Assembly: GCA_022821845.1 (NCBI GenBank)
Contig: JAJECT010000029.1
Location: 1-64,000, forward strand
Reading direction: 5' to 3'
DNA: 64,000 nucleotides
Source: Rhodothermales bacterium
Lineage (GTDB): Bacteria > Bacteroidota > Rhodothermia > Rhodothermales > VXPQ01
Below are positions 9,418-19,003 of the stretch, piece after piece. The notes under the pieces are model-generated. The model was not told the origin of the DNA. It saw only the letters and a program-made list of their open reading frames with translations, and did not search any database. The position numbers and the translations under genes are program-made. Position 1 is the stretch's first letter; each line of letters begins with the position of its first letter.

Positions 9418-10887
9418 ATGCGTCTTTTTGCAAACGCCTTCCTGCTTTTCCTGTTCGCGTCCGGCGGCGCGCTGTCCGCCCGGGCCCAATCTGGCGACGC
9501 GTCCGGCGACGCGCCCCGCAACGTCGTGTTCATCCTGAGCGACGACCATCGGTACGATTTCATGGGATTCCATGAACGAGCCCCCGAGTTTCTCGAAACC
9601 CCCCACATGGATCGCATGGCTCGCGAGGGGCTGCATCTGCGCAATGCGTTCGTAACCACGGCGTTGTGTTCGCCGAGCCGCGCCTCCATCCTGACCGGCC
9701 AGTACGCGCACAACCACGGCGTGGTGGACAACCAGCGGCTGGTGCCGGAAGGCACGACCTTTTTCCCGGAATTGCTCCAGGAATCGGGCTACCAGACCGC
9801 GTTCGTAGGCAAATGGCACATGGGTTCTTCCAGCGACGCGCCGCGTCCGGGTTTCGATTACTGGGTGAGTTTCCGGGGGCAAGGCGTCTATATGAACCCC
9901 GATTTGAACGTGAACGGGACGCGGAGTCCGCACGCGGGACACACGTCGGACCTGCTGACCGACTACGCGCTCGAGTGGCTGGACAGCCGGGAGGCGGATC
10001 GCCCCTTCTTCCTGTACCTCTCGCACAAGGCCGTGCACGCCGAGTTCATCCCCCCGGAGCGCTATGCGGGCCGGTATGCGGATACGCCGCTGGAGTATCC
10101 CGTCACCATGGCGAATACGGAGCAAAACTATCGCGCCAAACCCAAGTGGGTCAAGGAGCAACGCTATAGCTGGCACGGCGTCGATCATATGTACCATGGC
10201 GACCTGGTGTACGATCAGTTCTATCGGCGGTACGCGGAAACCTTGCTGAGCGTCGACGACAGCATCGGGCGCGTGCTGGACTATCTCGAAGCACAGGGCC
10301 TGGCGGAAGAAACGCTGGTCGTATACATGGGAGATAACGGGTTTTTGTTCGGCGAGCACGGGCTGATCGACAAGCGGAATGCGTACGAGGAATCCATGCG
10401 CGTACCCATGCTGGCCTGGGCGCCGGGGCACGTTGCGCCGTCGAGCGAACTGGATCAAATGATCCTGAACATAGACGTGGCCCCGACTTTCCTGGCCCTC
10501 GCAGGCCTCAATACGCCGGAGCGCATGGACGGGCGTTCGTTCCTGCCGCTGCTTGGCGGCGCGTCCATTCCCGACTGGCGGACGGAGTTCGCGTACGAAT
10601 ACTTCTGGGAATTTCCCTTTCCGCACACCCCCACGGTGTACGCGCTGCGCGGCGACCGGTACAAATACATGTTCTACCATGGCGTATGGGACATGAACGA
10701 ATTGTACGATCTCGAAAAAGACCCCTTCGAACAGCACAACCTCATCGACAGCCCGGACCATCAGGAACGCATCCTCGAAATGCAAACCCGGCTTTTCGGC
10801 ATCCTGGAGGCGGACGATGCGGTAGACGTGCAATTCCGCCCGCCGGGACAGTGGCAAGCCGACGAGCGCCTGCTGGACGCGGAATAG
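9418..10887 (+). CDS. Secreted sulfatase (arylsulfatase family)
   Basis: CSPSR formylglycine motif, NVVFILSDDHRYD N-terminus, KWHMG; signal peptide MRLFANAFLLFLFASGGALSARAQ at ATG 9418. Confidence 0.9.
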   Translation: MRLFANAFLLFLFASGGALSARAQSGDASGDAPRNVVFILSDDHRYDFMGFHERAPEFLETPHMDRMAREGLHLRNAFVTTALCSPSRASILTGQYAHNHGVVDNQRLVPEGTTFFPELLQESGYQTAFVGKWHMGSSSDAPRPGFDYWVSFRGQGVYMNPDLNVNGTRSPHAGHTSDLLTDYALEWLDSREADRPFFLYLSHKAVHAEFIPPERYAGRYADTPLEYPVTMANTEQNYRAKPKWVKEQRYSWHGVDHMYHGDLVYDQFYRRYAETLLSVDDSIGRVLDYLEAQGLAEETLVVYMGDNGFLFGEHGLIDKRNAYEESMRVPMLAWAPGHVAPSSELDQMILNIDVAPTFLALAGLNTPERMDGRSFLPLLGGASIPDWRTEFAYEYFWEFPFPHTPTVYALRGDRYKYMFYHGVWDMNELYDLEKDPFEQHNLIDSPDHQERILEMQTRLFGILEADDAVDVQFRPPGQWQADERLLDAE

Positions 10888-10973
10888 CGGACGCCGCGCA
10901 GGCGCATGCCAAGCCGGGCGTTTCCCGAAGCGCAAGGAACGTATCGAGCGTATCGAACCCATTTTCCGTCCCC

Positions 10974-13073
10974 ATGTCGATAGGCCTTCTGGAGCAAGGC
11001 GTAGAGCGCGTGCAAGGGATCACGGGCCGCCGCGTGGAGGCGCTGGCGGAGGCGGGCGTACGGACCGTCCGCGACCTGCTGCATTATTATCCGCGGCGCT
11101 ACCTGGACCGGTCTTCGGTCGTCTCCATTCAGGAGTTGCGCGCGGACATGACGTCGGTTACGGTGGTGGGCACGGTCGTTGGCGCGAATACCGTGCGCGG
11201 GCGCACAGGCTACCGGTTCGAAATCGTCCTGCAGGATCAATACAGCCAGACGATGAAGTGCGTCTGGTTCAAGAGCGTACAGTGGATATCGAAACGCTTC
11301 GCCAAAGGCGACCGGGTGGCGTTCCACGGAAGGCCCCAACGCTACGGCGGCACGTTTTCGATGGCGCACCCGGATTTCGACAAGTTGGGCAAGGACAGCG
11401 CGGCGCTGGACACCGGGCGCATCATTGCCTTGTACCCGGGCGGGGCGGCGCTGTCGAGCGTGGGGCTCACCAGCCGGACCTTCCGGCGAATCATTCACGA
11501 ATTCTTCAAGGAAAACCTGGAGGCGTTGCCGGAACCGCTGCCTTCCGATATCTGCGAAGCGGCGGCGCTGATGGACGGCGCGACCGCGCTGCGGGCCATT
11601 CATTTTCCCGAAGACCGGGACGAACTCGAAGCGGCGCAACGCCGGTTGAAGTTCGAGGAACTCTTTTTCATTCAGACGATGCTGGCGCAGATGCGCCGGC
11701 GGCGAATCGTGCACGCCGGTCCCCGGCTCGAACCGCCGGGAACGCGGACGAAGCAGTTTGTCGCAGAGGGCCTTCCCTTTGAATTGACGGGCGCGCAGCA
11801 GGCCGCGCTGAAGGATATTGCGCGAGATATGCAGACCGGCAAGCAGATGCGGCGGCTGTTGCAAGGCGATGTGGGCAGCGGAAAGACCGTGGTGGCCGTG
11901 GCGGCGATGCTGCACGCGCTCGACAGCGGCTACCAGAGCGCATTCATGGCGCCGACGGAAATTCTGGCGGAGCAGCATTACGCCAATTTGCGCAAATACC
12001 TGGACCCCCTCGGCGTGCCGCTGCGCCTCCTCGTCGGGGGATTGCCCAAGGCCGAGCGTACGCGAATTCTTGACGACATAGCGGAAGGCCGGGCCAAAAT
12101 CGCCGTGGGCACGCATGCGCTCATTCAGGACGACGTAACCTTCCAGCGCCTGGGCCTGGCGATCGTGGACGAACAGCACCGGTTCGGCGTCATGCAACGC
12201 GCCCGCATGTTCGAAATGGGCGCCCGCCCCCACATGTTGCTCATGACTGCCACGCCCATCCCCCGTTCCCTAGCGATGACGCTCTACGGCGACCTGGACG
12301 TGTCGATCATGAAGGAAATGCCGGCGGGAAGGCGGCCGGTGCGGACGGCGCTGCGCTACGACAAAAGCCGGGAGCAGGTCTATGACTTCGTACGCAAAGA
12401 GATCGCAAAAGGCAGGCAATGCTACGTCGTCTATCCGCTCGTGGAAGAGTCCGAAAAAATGGAGCTCCGGGACGCCGAGTCGGGATACGCCGAGTTGAAA
12501 CAACGATTCGCCCCGCACAAGGTGGGCCTCATCCACGGACGCATGTCCCGGGGAGAAAAAGAAGACACGATGACCCTGTTCCGCCGAACCGATTTCAAGG
12601 TGCTCGTGGCTACCACGGTGATCGAGGTGGGCGTGGACGTGCCGAACGCCACCATCATGATCGTGGAGCACGCCGAACGGTTCGGATTGAGCCAGCTGCA
12701 CCAGTTGCGGGGGCGGGTCGGACGGGGGGGCGAGCAGAGTTACTGCATCCTGATGGCGGACTACAAGTGCACCCACGAAGCCCGCAAGCGCTTGCAGGTA
12801 ATGGTGGACACGAACGACGGCTTCCGCATCAGCGAAGCCGACCTGAAAATCCGCGGGGCGGGCGACTTTTTCGGCACCCGGCAAAGCGGCCTGCCGGAGT
12901 TGAAAATGGCCGAACTGCCGGAAGACGTGGCGCTCCTCTCGCAAGCCCGCGACCTGGCTTTCGATCTGGTGGCGCGCGATCCCGACCTGAAGGAATCCGG
13001 GCACGCAGCGCTACGGGAGCATCTCCATGCTGCGTACAGGGACCGGGGGCTGGGGCTTTCCCGCGTCGGGTAG
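10974..13073 (+). CDS. recG: ATP-dependent DNA helicase RecG
   Basis: GDVGSGKTVVA, VDEQHRFGV, ATPIPRS, HGRMSRGEKE, HQLRGRVGRG; start at MSIGLLEQGVERVQGI rather than the ORF-track start inside the sulfatase. Confidence 0.95.
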   Translation: MSIGLLEQGVERVQGITGRRVEALAEAGVRTVRDLLHYYPRRYLDRSSVVSIQELRADMTSVTVVGTVVGANTVRGRTGYRFEIVLQDQYSQTMKCVWFKSVQWISKRFAKGDRVAFHGRPQRYGGTFSMAHPDFDKLGKDSAALDTGRIIALYPGGAALSSVGLTSRTFRRIIHEFFKENLEALPEPLPSDICEAAALMDGATALRAIHFPEDRDELEAAQRRLKFEELFFIQTMLAQMRRRRIVHAGPRLEPPGTRTKQFVAEGLPFELTGAQQAALKDIARDMQTGKQMRRLLQGDVGSGKTVVAVAAMLHALDSGYQSAFMAPTEILAEQHYANLRKYLDPLGVPLRLLVGGLPKAERTRILDDIAEGRAKIAVGTHALIQDDVTFQRLGLAIVDEQHRFGVMQRARMFEMGARPHMLLMTATPIPRSLAMTLYGDLDVSIMKEMPAGRRPVRTALRYDKSREQVYDFVRKEIAKGRQCYVVYPLVEESEKMELRDAESGYAELKQRFAPHKVGLIHGRMSRGEKEDTMTLFRRTDFKVLVATTVIEVGVDVPNATIMIVEHAERFGLSQLHQLRGRVGRGGEQSYCILMADYKCTHEARKRLQVMVDTNDGFRISEADLKIRGAGDFFGTRQSGLPELKMAELPEDVALLSQARDLAFDLVARDPDLKESGHAALREHLHAAYRDRGLGLSRVG

Positions 13074-13604
13074 CGTGGCGGGCGCGGCGCGCGGCTTGCG
13101 CCACAGCGGCACGGACGAACACGCCTCGCCGTACATCAACTTTGCGGCCACCTGCTGTAATTTGGTCGTGGCCAAGAGGTAGGCGGCAGGCGGTACGACG
13201 TCGCTGCCGCATCCCTTCACGACCACCGGCTTGCCTTCGTAGCGAGACCAGTCCAGGGATTCCAGGGCGCGCGCGAAGCGCTCTCGAATCAGGTCTTCCC
13301 GACGCCCAAGGGCCACGGAGCGCGCGACGGGTTCCAGTTTCGAGGCAACGAGCATCCACGCCCAGGTGGGAATGATCGCGTCCGCCGAGCAAAAGACAGC
13401 CACATGGGCATCGGCGTATTGCGCCCAGTCGAACGCCTTCATGCTGGCCCGAAAGTCCTTTTCGCGCAGGACCATCTCCCGGAACAGGAACGGGGCCAGG
13501 TCGAATTCCGCGACGGGCCGCTGGTCCCACAGGTCTTCAAGGTTGAACGTGACCAGGTCGCTCTGGGCTACGCGATTTACGATGTTTCCCGAAATCGATT
13601 CCAT
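13011..13604 (-). CDS. DUF2480 family protein
   Basis: MESISGNIVNRVAQSDLVTFNLEDLWDQRPVAEFDLAPFLFREMVLREKDFR...; recognised as the Bacteroidota-type DUF2480 family. Confidence 0.8.
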   Translation of the reverse strand: MESISGNIVNRVAQSDLVTFNLEDLWDQRPVAEFDLAPFLFREMVLREKDFRASMKAFDWAQYADAHVAVFCSADAIIPTWAWMLVASKLEPVARSVALGRREDLIRERFARALESLDWSRYEGKPVVVKGCGSDVVPPAAYLLATTKLQQVAAKLMYGEACSSVPLWRKPRAAPATLPDAGKPQPPVPVRSMEMLP

Positions 13605-13645
13605 GCGGAACAGGAAGGCAGATGGATTTTGCCGGATAGAACCCG

Positions 13646-14812
13646 TCAGGCGGAAGGCAGGGCGGCGCGAGGGGCGGCCTGGACGGCGGCTCCGATCTGG
13701 TCGGCGGCGCGGTCTGCCTCTTCCTCTGTAGTGAATCGTCCAAGGCTGATACGCAGCGTGGACAGGGCTTGTTCGCCGGAGAGGCCCATGGACCGAAGCA
13801 CATGACTCGGTTCGCCGCGCCCGCTGGAACAGGCGCTCCCGGCGGAAAAGGCCAGGTTGCGGCAGGCCGCCATGAGCTTCGCGCCCCGGACGCCTTCGAA
13901 CCGGATGCTGGACGTTTGCGGAAGGCGAGGAATCTGCGGCGGCACATTCGCATGCGCGCCGGGGAGCTGGAGCAAGCGACGCTCCAGGCGATTTCGCAGG
14001 CGCTCCATGCGCTCGCCGAAATCCTCCATTTCCCGGCAAGCGATTTCAAGGGCCTGGCCCATCCCCACAATGCCGGGCACGTTCAGCGTACCCGAGCGGC
14101 GCCCGTTTTCGTGGCCGCCGCCGTCCAGAAGCGGCGCGAGGCGGACGCGGGGATTCCGACGGCGGACGTACAAGGCCCCCGCGCCCTTCGGGCCATAGAA
14201 CTTGTGCGCCGAGCAGACAAGCAAGTCTGCCAGCGGGGCGCGAATGGGAATCTTGCCCGCCGCCTGGGTGGCGTCCGTCATGAACAGTACGCCCCGGGCG
14301 CGGGCTATTTCCGAAATGCGCTCTATGGGCTGGATGGCGCCCGTCTCGTTGTTCGCCCACATCACGGAAACAAGTATCGTGTCGTCGCGCAGGGCGTTTT
14401 CCAGCGCGCGCGGATCGATGCGTCCGCCGCCGTCCACGGGCAGGTAGGCGACTTCGTATCCCTTGCGCTCCAGCGCGCGGTGCGCGCGGAGGACGGCCTG
14501 ATGTTCGGTCTGCGCGGTAACAAGGTGCCGCCCCCGGGACCGGTACGTCTCCGCTACGCCCTTGATGGCCGCATTGGCTCCTTCGGTAGCGCCGGAAGTG
14601 AACACGATCTCCCCCGGCTCCGCGCGCAGGGCGGCGGCCACTTGCTCCCGGGCCTGTTCGCACGCCTCCTCCGCCGCCCAGCCCAGCGGATGGCCCTGGC
14701 TCGAAGGATTGCCGTACTGCTCGCGAAACCAGGGCAGCATGGCCCGCAGAACCCGTTCGTCCACGGGCGTGGACGCATTGTAATCGAGGTAAACGACGCC
14801 TTTCATAGCCAT
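13646..14812 (-). CDS. Cysteine desulfurase (IscS/NifS type)
   Basis: VYLDYNASTPVDERV, TDATQAAGKIPI, CSAHKFYGPKGAGALY, SAGSACSSGRGEPSHVL. Confidence 0.93.
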   Translation of the reverse strand: MAMKGVVYLDYNASTPVDERVLRAMLPWFREQYGNPSSQGHPLGWAAEEACEQAREQVAAALRAEPGEIVFTSGATEGANAAIKGVAETYRSRGRHLVTAQTEHQAVLRAHRALERKGYEVAYLPVDGGGRIDPRALENALRDDTILVSVMWANNETGAIQPIERISEIARARGVLFMTDATQAAGKIPIRAPLADLLVCSAHKFYGPKGAGALYVRRRNPRVRLAPLLDGGGHENGRRSGTLNVPGIVGMGQALEIACREMEDFGERMERLRNRLERRLLQLPGAHANVPPQIPRLPQTSSIRFEGVRGAKLMAACRNLAFSAGSACSSGRGEPSHVLRSMGLSGEQALSTLRISLGRFTTEEEADRAADQIGAAVQAAPRAALPSA

Positions 14813-15014
14813 CCTTGCGGAGCGCAGGCCGAAGCGCCTGCTGCGCGGTTGACGGACGCGGGATTGAGGAGAACGCTATCCTGTAACGCAGCCGAACGGA
14901 TATATGTCCCCCACAAGATAAAACCCGGGATGAGAAGCGCGATATTTCTTCTTATACTGTATCTGCAAGATCGCTGCGGGATGCGGCGAAACGAAACCGG
15001 AGCACAGGCATGCC

Positions 15015-16337
15015 ATGCTAAATCGTATTCGAATTACAGGGTACAAATCTCTTCTGGACGTAGAGGCTCGCATCAAACCCCTTACCGTGCTTTTTGGCCC
15101 GAATGCCGCCGGCAAGAGTAATTTTCTCGATGCGCTGCAATTGTTGTCCAGGCTGGGGGCCAGCAAAACGCTGAAAGACGCCTTTGATTCATCGTACCGG
15201 GGAAAACCCCTCGAATCGTTCGCGATGGGAGCAGGCGGGCTCAAGGAACTCGTCTCCAGGGACGAACTGAGGTTTTCTTTCGAAGCCGACCTGCATCTTT
15301 CGGATCCGGTGGTTGCCGCCGTGAATCAGGAAATACGGGACATGCGACGACCGGGCCGCGACGCGCCGGTTCCTGCAAACGGCAAGGAACGGTTGCCGCA
15401 AGTGCGCGAACGAGACTTGCGCTACCGCATCGAGGTGGAAATGCTGCCGAAGTCCGGCACGCTCCGCGTGGCCGACGAATCCCTGACCGCGCTCAATAAC
15501 AAAGGCGAGCCCAAGGGTACGCGCAGGCCATTCTTCGGACGAGAGGGCGAAAAAATACATCTGCGACTCGAAGGCCAGGCGCATCCAACGTACTATGATC
15601 GTTTTCTGGATCGCAGCATTCTGTCGATGCCGCATTACCCGCCGCATTATCCGCATGTTACCGCGGCTCGCCGCGAACTGGAAAGCTGGTTGTTTTTCTA
15701 CTTCGAGCCTCGCGAACGTATGCGCGCCGCCACGCCAGTCAAGGAAGTGCGCCACATTGGCTTGATGGGCGAAGAGCTGGCGGCCTTTCTGAATACGCTC
15801 AAGGCCGCGGATCCCCACCGGTTCCAGGGCATCGAAAAAGCGCTGCATACCCTCATGCCGAACATCGACGGGATTGACGTGGGCGTTAACGATTTTGGCG
15901 AGGCCGAATTGCACCTGCGCGAAGGGGGCGTGGCCATGCCTGCCCGCGTACTCTCGGACGGGACGTTGCGCATGCTTGGACTACTGGCCCTGGTCGGAGC
16001 CCGGGAAGCGCCTGCGCTCGTAGGATTCGAAGAGCCGGAGAACGGCGTCCATCCCCGGCGCATCCAGCTTATTGCGGAACTGCTGAAAACGCAACAAAGC
16101 CTGCAACAGACTCAATACATTGTCACTACGCATTCGCCGATCTTGCCCAATTTGCTTCCTTATGGTTCCTTGTTTGCCGTCCGGCGGCGCGAGGGCGTCA
16201 CCCGAATCGATCCCGCGTCAACCTGGGGTCCGACAGGGCCGCTGGGACGGAAGGCGGATATCGATCAGGCGCTTTCCGACGAAGCGGAGGATGCGTCGAT
16301 ATCGCAGCGGATTTTACGGGGGGATTTCGATGCTTGA
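15015..16337 (+). CDS. AAA-family (AAA15/AAA21, OLD-like) ATPase
   Basis: ITGYKSLLDVEARIKPLTVLFGPNAAGKSNFLDALQLL (Walker A), LSDGTLRMLGLLAL signature, VGFEEPENGVHPRR (Walker B), TTHSPIL. Confidence 0.88.
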   Translation: MLNRIRITGYKSLLDVEARIKPLTVLFGPNAAGKSNFLDALQLLSRLGASKTLKDAFDSSYRGKPLESFAMGAGGLKELVSRDELRFSFEADLHLSDPVVAAVNQEIRDMRRPGRDAPVPANGKERLPQVRERDLRYRIEVEMLPKSGTLRVADESLTALNNKGEPKGTRRPFFGREGEKIHLRLEGQAHPTYYDRFLDRSILSMPHYPPHYPHVTAARRELESWLFFYFEPRERMRAATPVKEVRHIGLMGEELAAFLNTLKAADPHRFQGIEKALHTLMPNIDGIDVGVNDFGEAELHLREGGVAMPARVLSDGTLRMLGLLALVGAREAPALVGFEEPENGVHPRRIQLIAELLKTQQSLQQTQYIVTTHSPILPNLLPYGSLFAVRRREGVTRIDPASTWGPTGPLGRKADIDQALSDEAEDASISQRILRGDFDA

Positions 16338-16980
16338 GATCGCCTTTTTTGTGGAAGACGATGCGCACAGGCAAATTATTGGCGCGCTCGTGAGCCGGAT
16401 TGCGGAAGAGTTCGAACTCGAAGTGCGTTCGGAATGGCGCAATGCAACCGGCGGCTATGCCCAGGTAGTCGGAGAATTCAGGAAATATCTGGGAGATATC
16501 GAGCGTCAAGGCGGCTTCCCTGATTTGATTCTGGTGGCCACGGACGCCAACTGCAAGGGTTTGAATGAACGCGCGAAGGAAGTGGCGGGTCAAGCGGGAA
16601 GGCGAGATTTCCCTGCGCATATCGTCTACGCCATTCCCGATCCGCATATAGAACGCTGGCTCTTGCTGGATGGCGCCGCCTTCAAGGCCGTTTTTGGGCA
16701 AGGCTGCTCGCCGCCTGATCAAAAATGCGAGAGGAACCGCTACAAACGCAGGCTGGTCGAAGCGATACGGGCGACGGGGGCGTCGCCTATACTTGGCGGC
16801 ATTGAATACGCAGAAGACATCGTGCGCAAGATGGACATGGACCGTTCTGCGCGGGCGGACAGGTCGCTTGGACGCTTTCTGGAAAGCCTGCGCGACGCGT
16901 TTAAAAAGCGAACGCGGCAAGAAGCAGGGCCCGCGCCCGTCCCGCCCGGCGCCGGGAACGGGCCAAAACAGGGCGCCTAA
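16330..16980 (+). CDS. TOPRIM/DUF4276-like partner protein of the AAA ATPase
   Basis: MLEIAFFVEDDAHRQIIGAL...DLILVATDANCKG...AIPDPHIERWLLLDGAAFKAVFG; starts at ATG overlapping upstream stop (ATGCTTGA). Confidence 0.7.
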   Translation: MLEIAFFVEDDAHRQIIGALVSRIAEEFELEVRSEWRNATGGYAQVVGEFRKYLGDIERQGGFPDLILVATDANCKGLNERAKEVAGQAGRRDFPAHIVYAIPDPHIERWLLLDGAAFKAVFGQGCSPPDQKCERNRYKRRLVEAIRATGASPILGGIEYAEDIVRKMDMDRSARADRSLGRFLESLRDAFKKRTRQEAGPAPVPPGAGNGPKQGA

Positions 16981-17020
16981 AAAATTAAATCGATGAATTT
17001 CGCCGCCTTAATTTTTTAGG
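16976..17020. terminator. 13-bp perfect inverted repeat CCTAAAAAATTAA...TTAATTTTTTAGG overlapping the stop of the upstream gene
   Basis: Direct reading of arms 16976-16988 and 17008-17020; AT-rich, bidirectional-terminator-like, though not GC-rich. Confidence 0.5.
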
Positions 17021-17153
17021 AAAGGGGCGATTTGGTCGAGTGTTTCGCGCCTTCATAATATTTTCGCATCTTCAAAAGAAACTATTACAGGCAGGATAGT
17101 ACACTAATCTATAGCGAAGCCCCCGGTTTCACCTTATTTTTTTAAGCAAACCC

Positions 17154-17642
17154 ATGAATTCTCCTTATACCGATACGGTGAGCGGCGCCATGGCCGTCTG
17201 CATCGCATACCGAGGCAGCAAGGAATGGCAAGCCGTGAAAGCCATTCGCACCCGCGTCTTTATCGAAGAGCAAAACTGTCCGGGCGAACTGGAATGGGAC
17301 AAGTACGAAGAGATCAGCCGCCATGTGCTGGGCTCCGTGGACGGCGTGCCGATGGCGGCGGCGAGGTGGCGGCTGATAGCCTACGAGCAGCGTCCCACGG
17401 CAAGGCTGGAACGTTTTTCCGTGCTGAAAGAGTACCGGGGGAAGGGATACGGCAAGGCGCTGGTCTCCTGGGTGATCGAAGACGCCCGGCGGGCCGGACT
17501 GGGAGAATACCTGCTCCATGCGCAGCTGCGCCTTGAAGCGTATTACCGGTCCCTTGGCTTCGATACCGTCGGGGACCCCTTCGAAGAAGTCGGCATCCCG
17601 CACATCCTGATGCGCCGCCACGACAGCGACGCGCTGCGGTAA
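17154..17642 (+). CDS. GNAT family N-acetyltransferase (ElaA-like)
   Basis: AIRTRVFIEEQNCPGELEWD, RLERFSVLKEYRGKGYGKALV acetyl-CoA loop. Confidence 0.88.
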   Translation: MNSPYTDTVSGAMAVCIAYRGSKEWQAVKAIRTRVFIEEQNCPGELEWDKYEEISRHVLGSVDGVPMAAARWRLIAYEQRPTARLERFSVLKEYRGKGYGKALVSWVIEDARRAGLGEYLLHAQLRLEAYYRSLGFDTVGDPFEEVGIPHILMRRHDSDALR

Positions 17643-17661
17643 GGATACGGGCTGCGGCGCG

Positions 17662-18726
17662 CTATTCTTCGGTTGCGTTCAGATCGATGTCCGCTACGTC
17701 CGGGTTGAGGCGCACGGTTGCGCGGGCGCGAAGCTGGTTTATCCCCTCTTCGACGGCGTCTCGCTGGCGTTCCCGCAGGATCCGCTGACGGACCACGGAG
17801 GAATCCATGGGCGTGGCGGCGCGGCGGCCGGTCAATCGGATGATGTGGTATCCGAAATCGGATTCGACGGGCGCTTGCGTTACGTCCCCGGAATCGCTGA
17901 GGGCATAGGCGGCCTCTTCGAAAGGCGCCACCATATCTCCCCGGTTAAAAAAGCCCAGGTCGCCCCCGGCAGGCCCCGAAGGTCCCTGCGAATGCAGGCG
18001 GGCCATTGCTGCGAAGTCCGCGCCGGCGCGAACGCTGTCCAGCACCGCTTCGGCCTGTTTCAGGGTGGAATCTTTCTGCGCGTCGGTTGCGCCCGGCGGA
18101 GGAATGAACAGAATATGCGACGCCCGCACTTCCTCCTCCCGCTCTTCAAGGAACGCCTCGATGGCTTCGGGATCGGGTGCTGCGGCGTTGTCCGCAAGAT
18201 GTTCGATAAACTTGCGCTGCGTGACGTCGTCGCGGATCTGCTCGCGGAGCGTTTCTTCCGTCAGGTTATCCCGCGCCAGGGCCTGGCGGTACGCTTCCTC
18301 TTCGGGAAATTGCGCCCGGACTTGCTGCATTTGCCGGTCCAGGTCCTCTGCCGTGGCGACAAGGCCGAGCCGATCCGCTTCGCCGAAGATCAGATGCCGC
18401 AACAGTACGAATTCTTCCACGATGCCTGTGCGAAGGCGGTCCATTTCGTCCGGATTGGCCATAATGCCGAATTGCATCGCCATGGACAGCGCTTGCTCCT
18501 CGAAGGCTTGCGTAAAGAGCGTGTCCGTTCCGAACTCGGACTGTACAACGACCGCAAGCGTGGGGTCGGACAAGGGTTCGCCCATAACGTAGGCCCCCTC
18601 CCCGGTCTGGGCAGACGTTTCTTCGCCGGATCCGCAGGCGGCGAACAAAAGCAGCGAGCCCAGGACGGCGCCAACGCGAACCGGCGCGAAAAAAGAGCGG
18701 ACGAAAGACAGGAAAGGAGCGTTCAT
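17662..18726 (-). CDS. Peptidylprolyl isomerase (PpiC/SurA parvulin) lipoprotein
   Basis: Lipobox LLLFAACGSG; parvulin core VRASHILF...GPSGPAGGDLGFFNRGDMVAPFEEAAYAL...GYHIIRL. Confidence 0.9.
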   Translation of the reverse strand: MNAPFLSFVRSFFAPVRVGAVLGSLLLFAACGSGEETSAQTGEGAYVMGEPLSDPTLAVVVQSEFGTDTLFTQAFEEQALSMAMQFGIMANPDEMDRLRTGIVEEFVLLRHLIFGEADRLGLVATAEDLDRQMQQVRAQFPEEEAYRQALARDNLTEETLREQIRDDVTQRKFIEHLADNAAAPDPEAIEAFLEEREEEVRASHILFIPPPGATDAQKDSTLKQAEAVLDSVRAGADFAAMARLHSQGPSGPAGGDLGFFNRGDMVAPFEEAAYALSDSGDVTQAPVESDFGYHIIRLTGRRAATPMDSSVVRQRILRERQRDAVEEGINQLRARATVRLNPDVADIDLNATEE

Positions 18727-18872
18727 GATCGGTGCGATTCGTAAGGGATGCGGCAGGCGCGCGCAAGGCGTTCGCTGGCGCTTTCTGAAACTCTTCAGGC
18801 GTGTTTGCGTTGCAAGCAGTCTGGCGACGGTCGTTATGGCAGTATGGTTTTTCCGGCTGTCGCCCGCTGTCC

Positions 18873-18945
18873 GCCGCGTTCGTCTAGGGGTTTAGGACGC
18901 CAGCCTCTCACGCTGGTAACACGGGTTCGAATCCCGTACGCGGTA
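18873..18945 (+). tRNA. tRNA-Glu (anticodon CTC)
   Basis: GCCGCGTTCGTCTAGGGGTTTAGGACGCCAGCCTCTCACGCTGGTAACACGGGTTCGAATCCCGTACGCGGTA folds as cloverleaf; acceptor GCCGCGT/ACGCGGT, loop CTCTCAC. Confidence 0.93.
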
Positions 18946-19003
18946 CGCAATATATTGCCGGCGTCTCTTCCCCGTATCCTGACGCACAGGCATTTCGCGG
19001 CGC

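Noticed and set aside
9355-10962. 535 aa antisense ORF over the sulfatase
   Set aside because: Shadow of an unambiguous sulfatase reading frame; no recognisable domain.
10686-10973. N-terminal extension of recG in the ORF track
   Set aside because: Overlaps the sulfatase coding region; RecG homology begins at MSIGLLEQGVERVQGI (10974).
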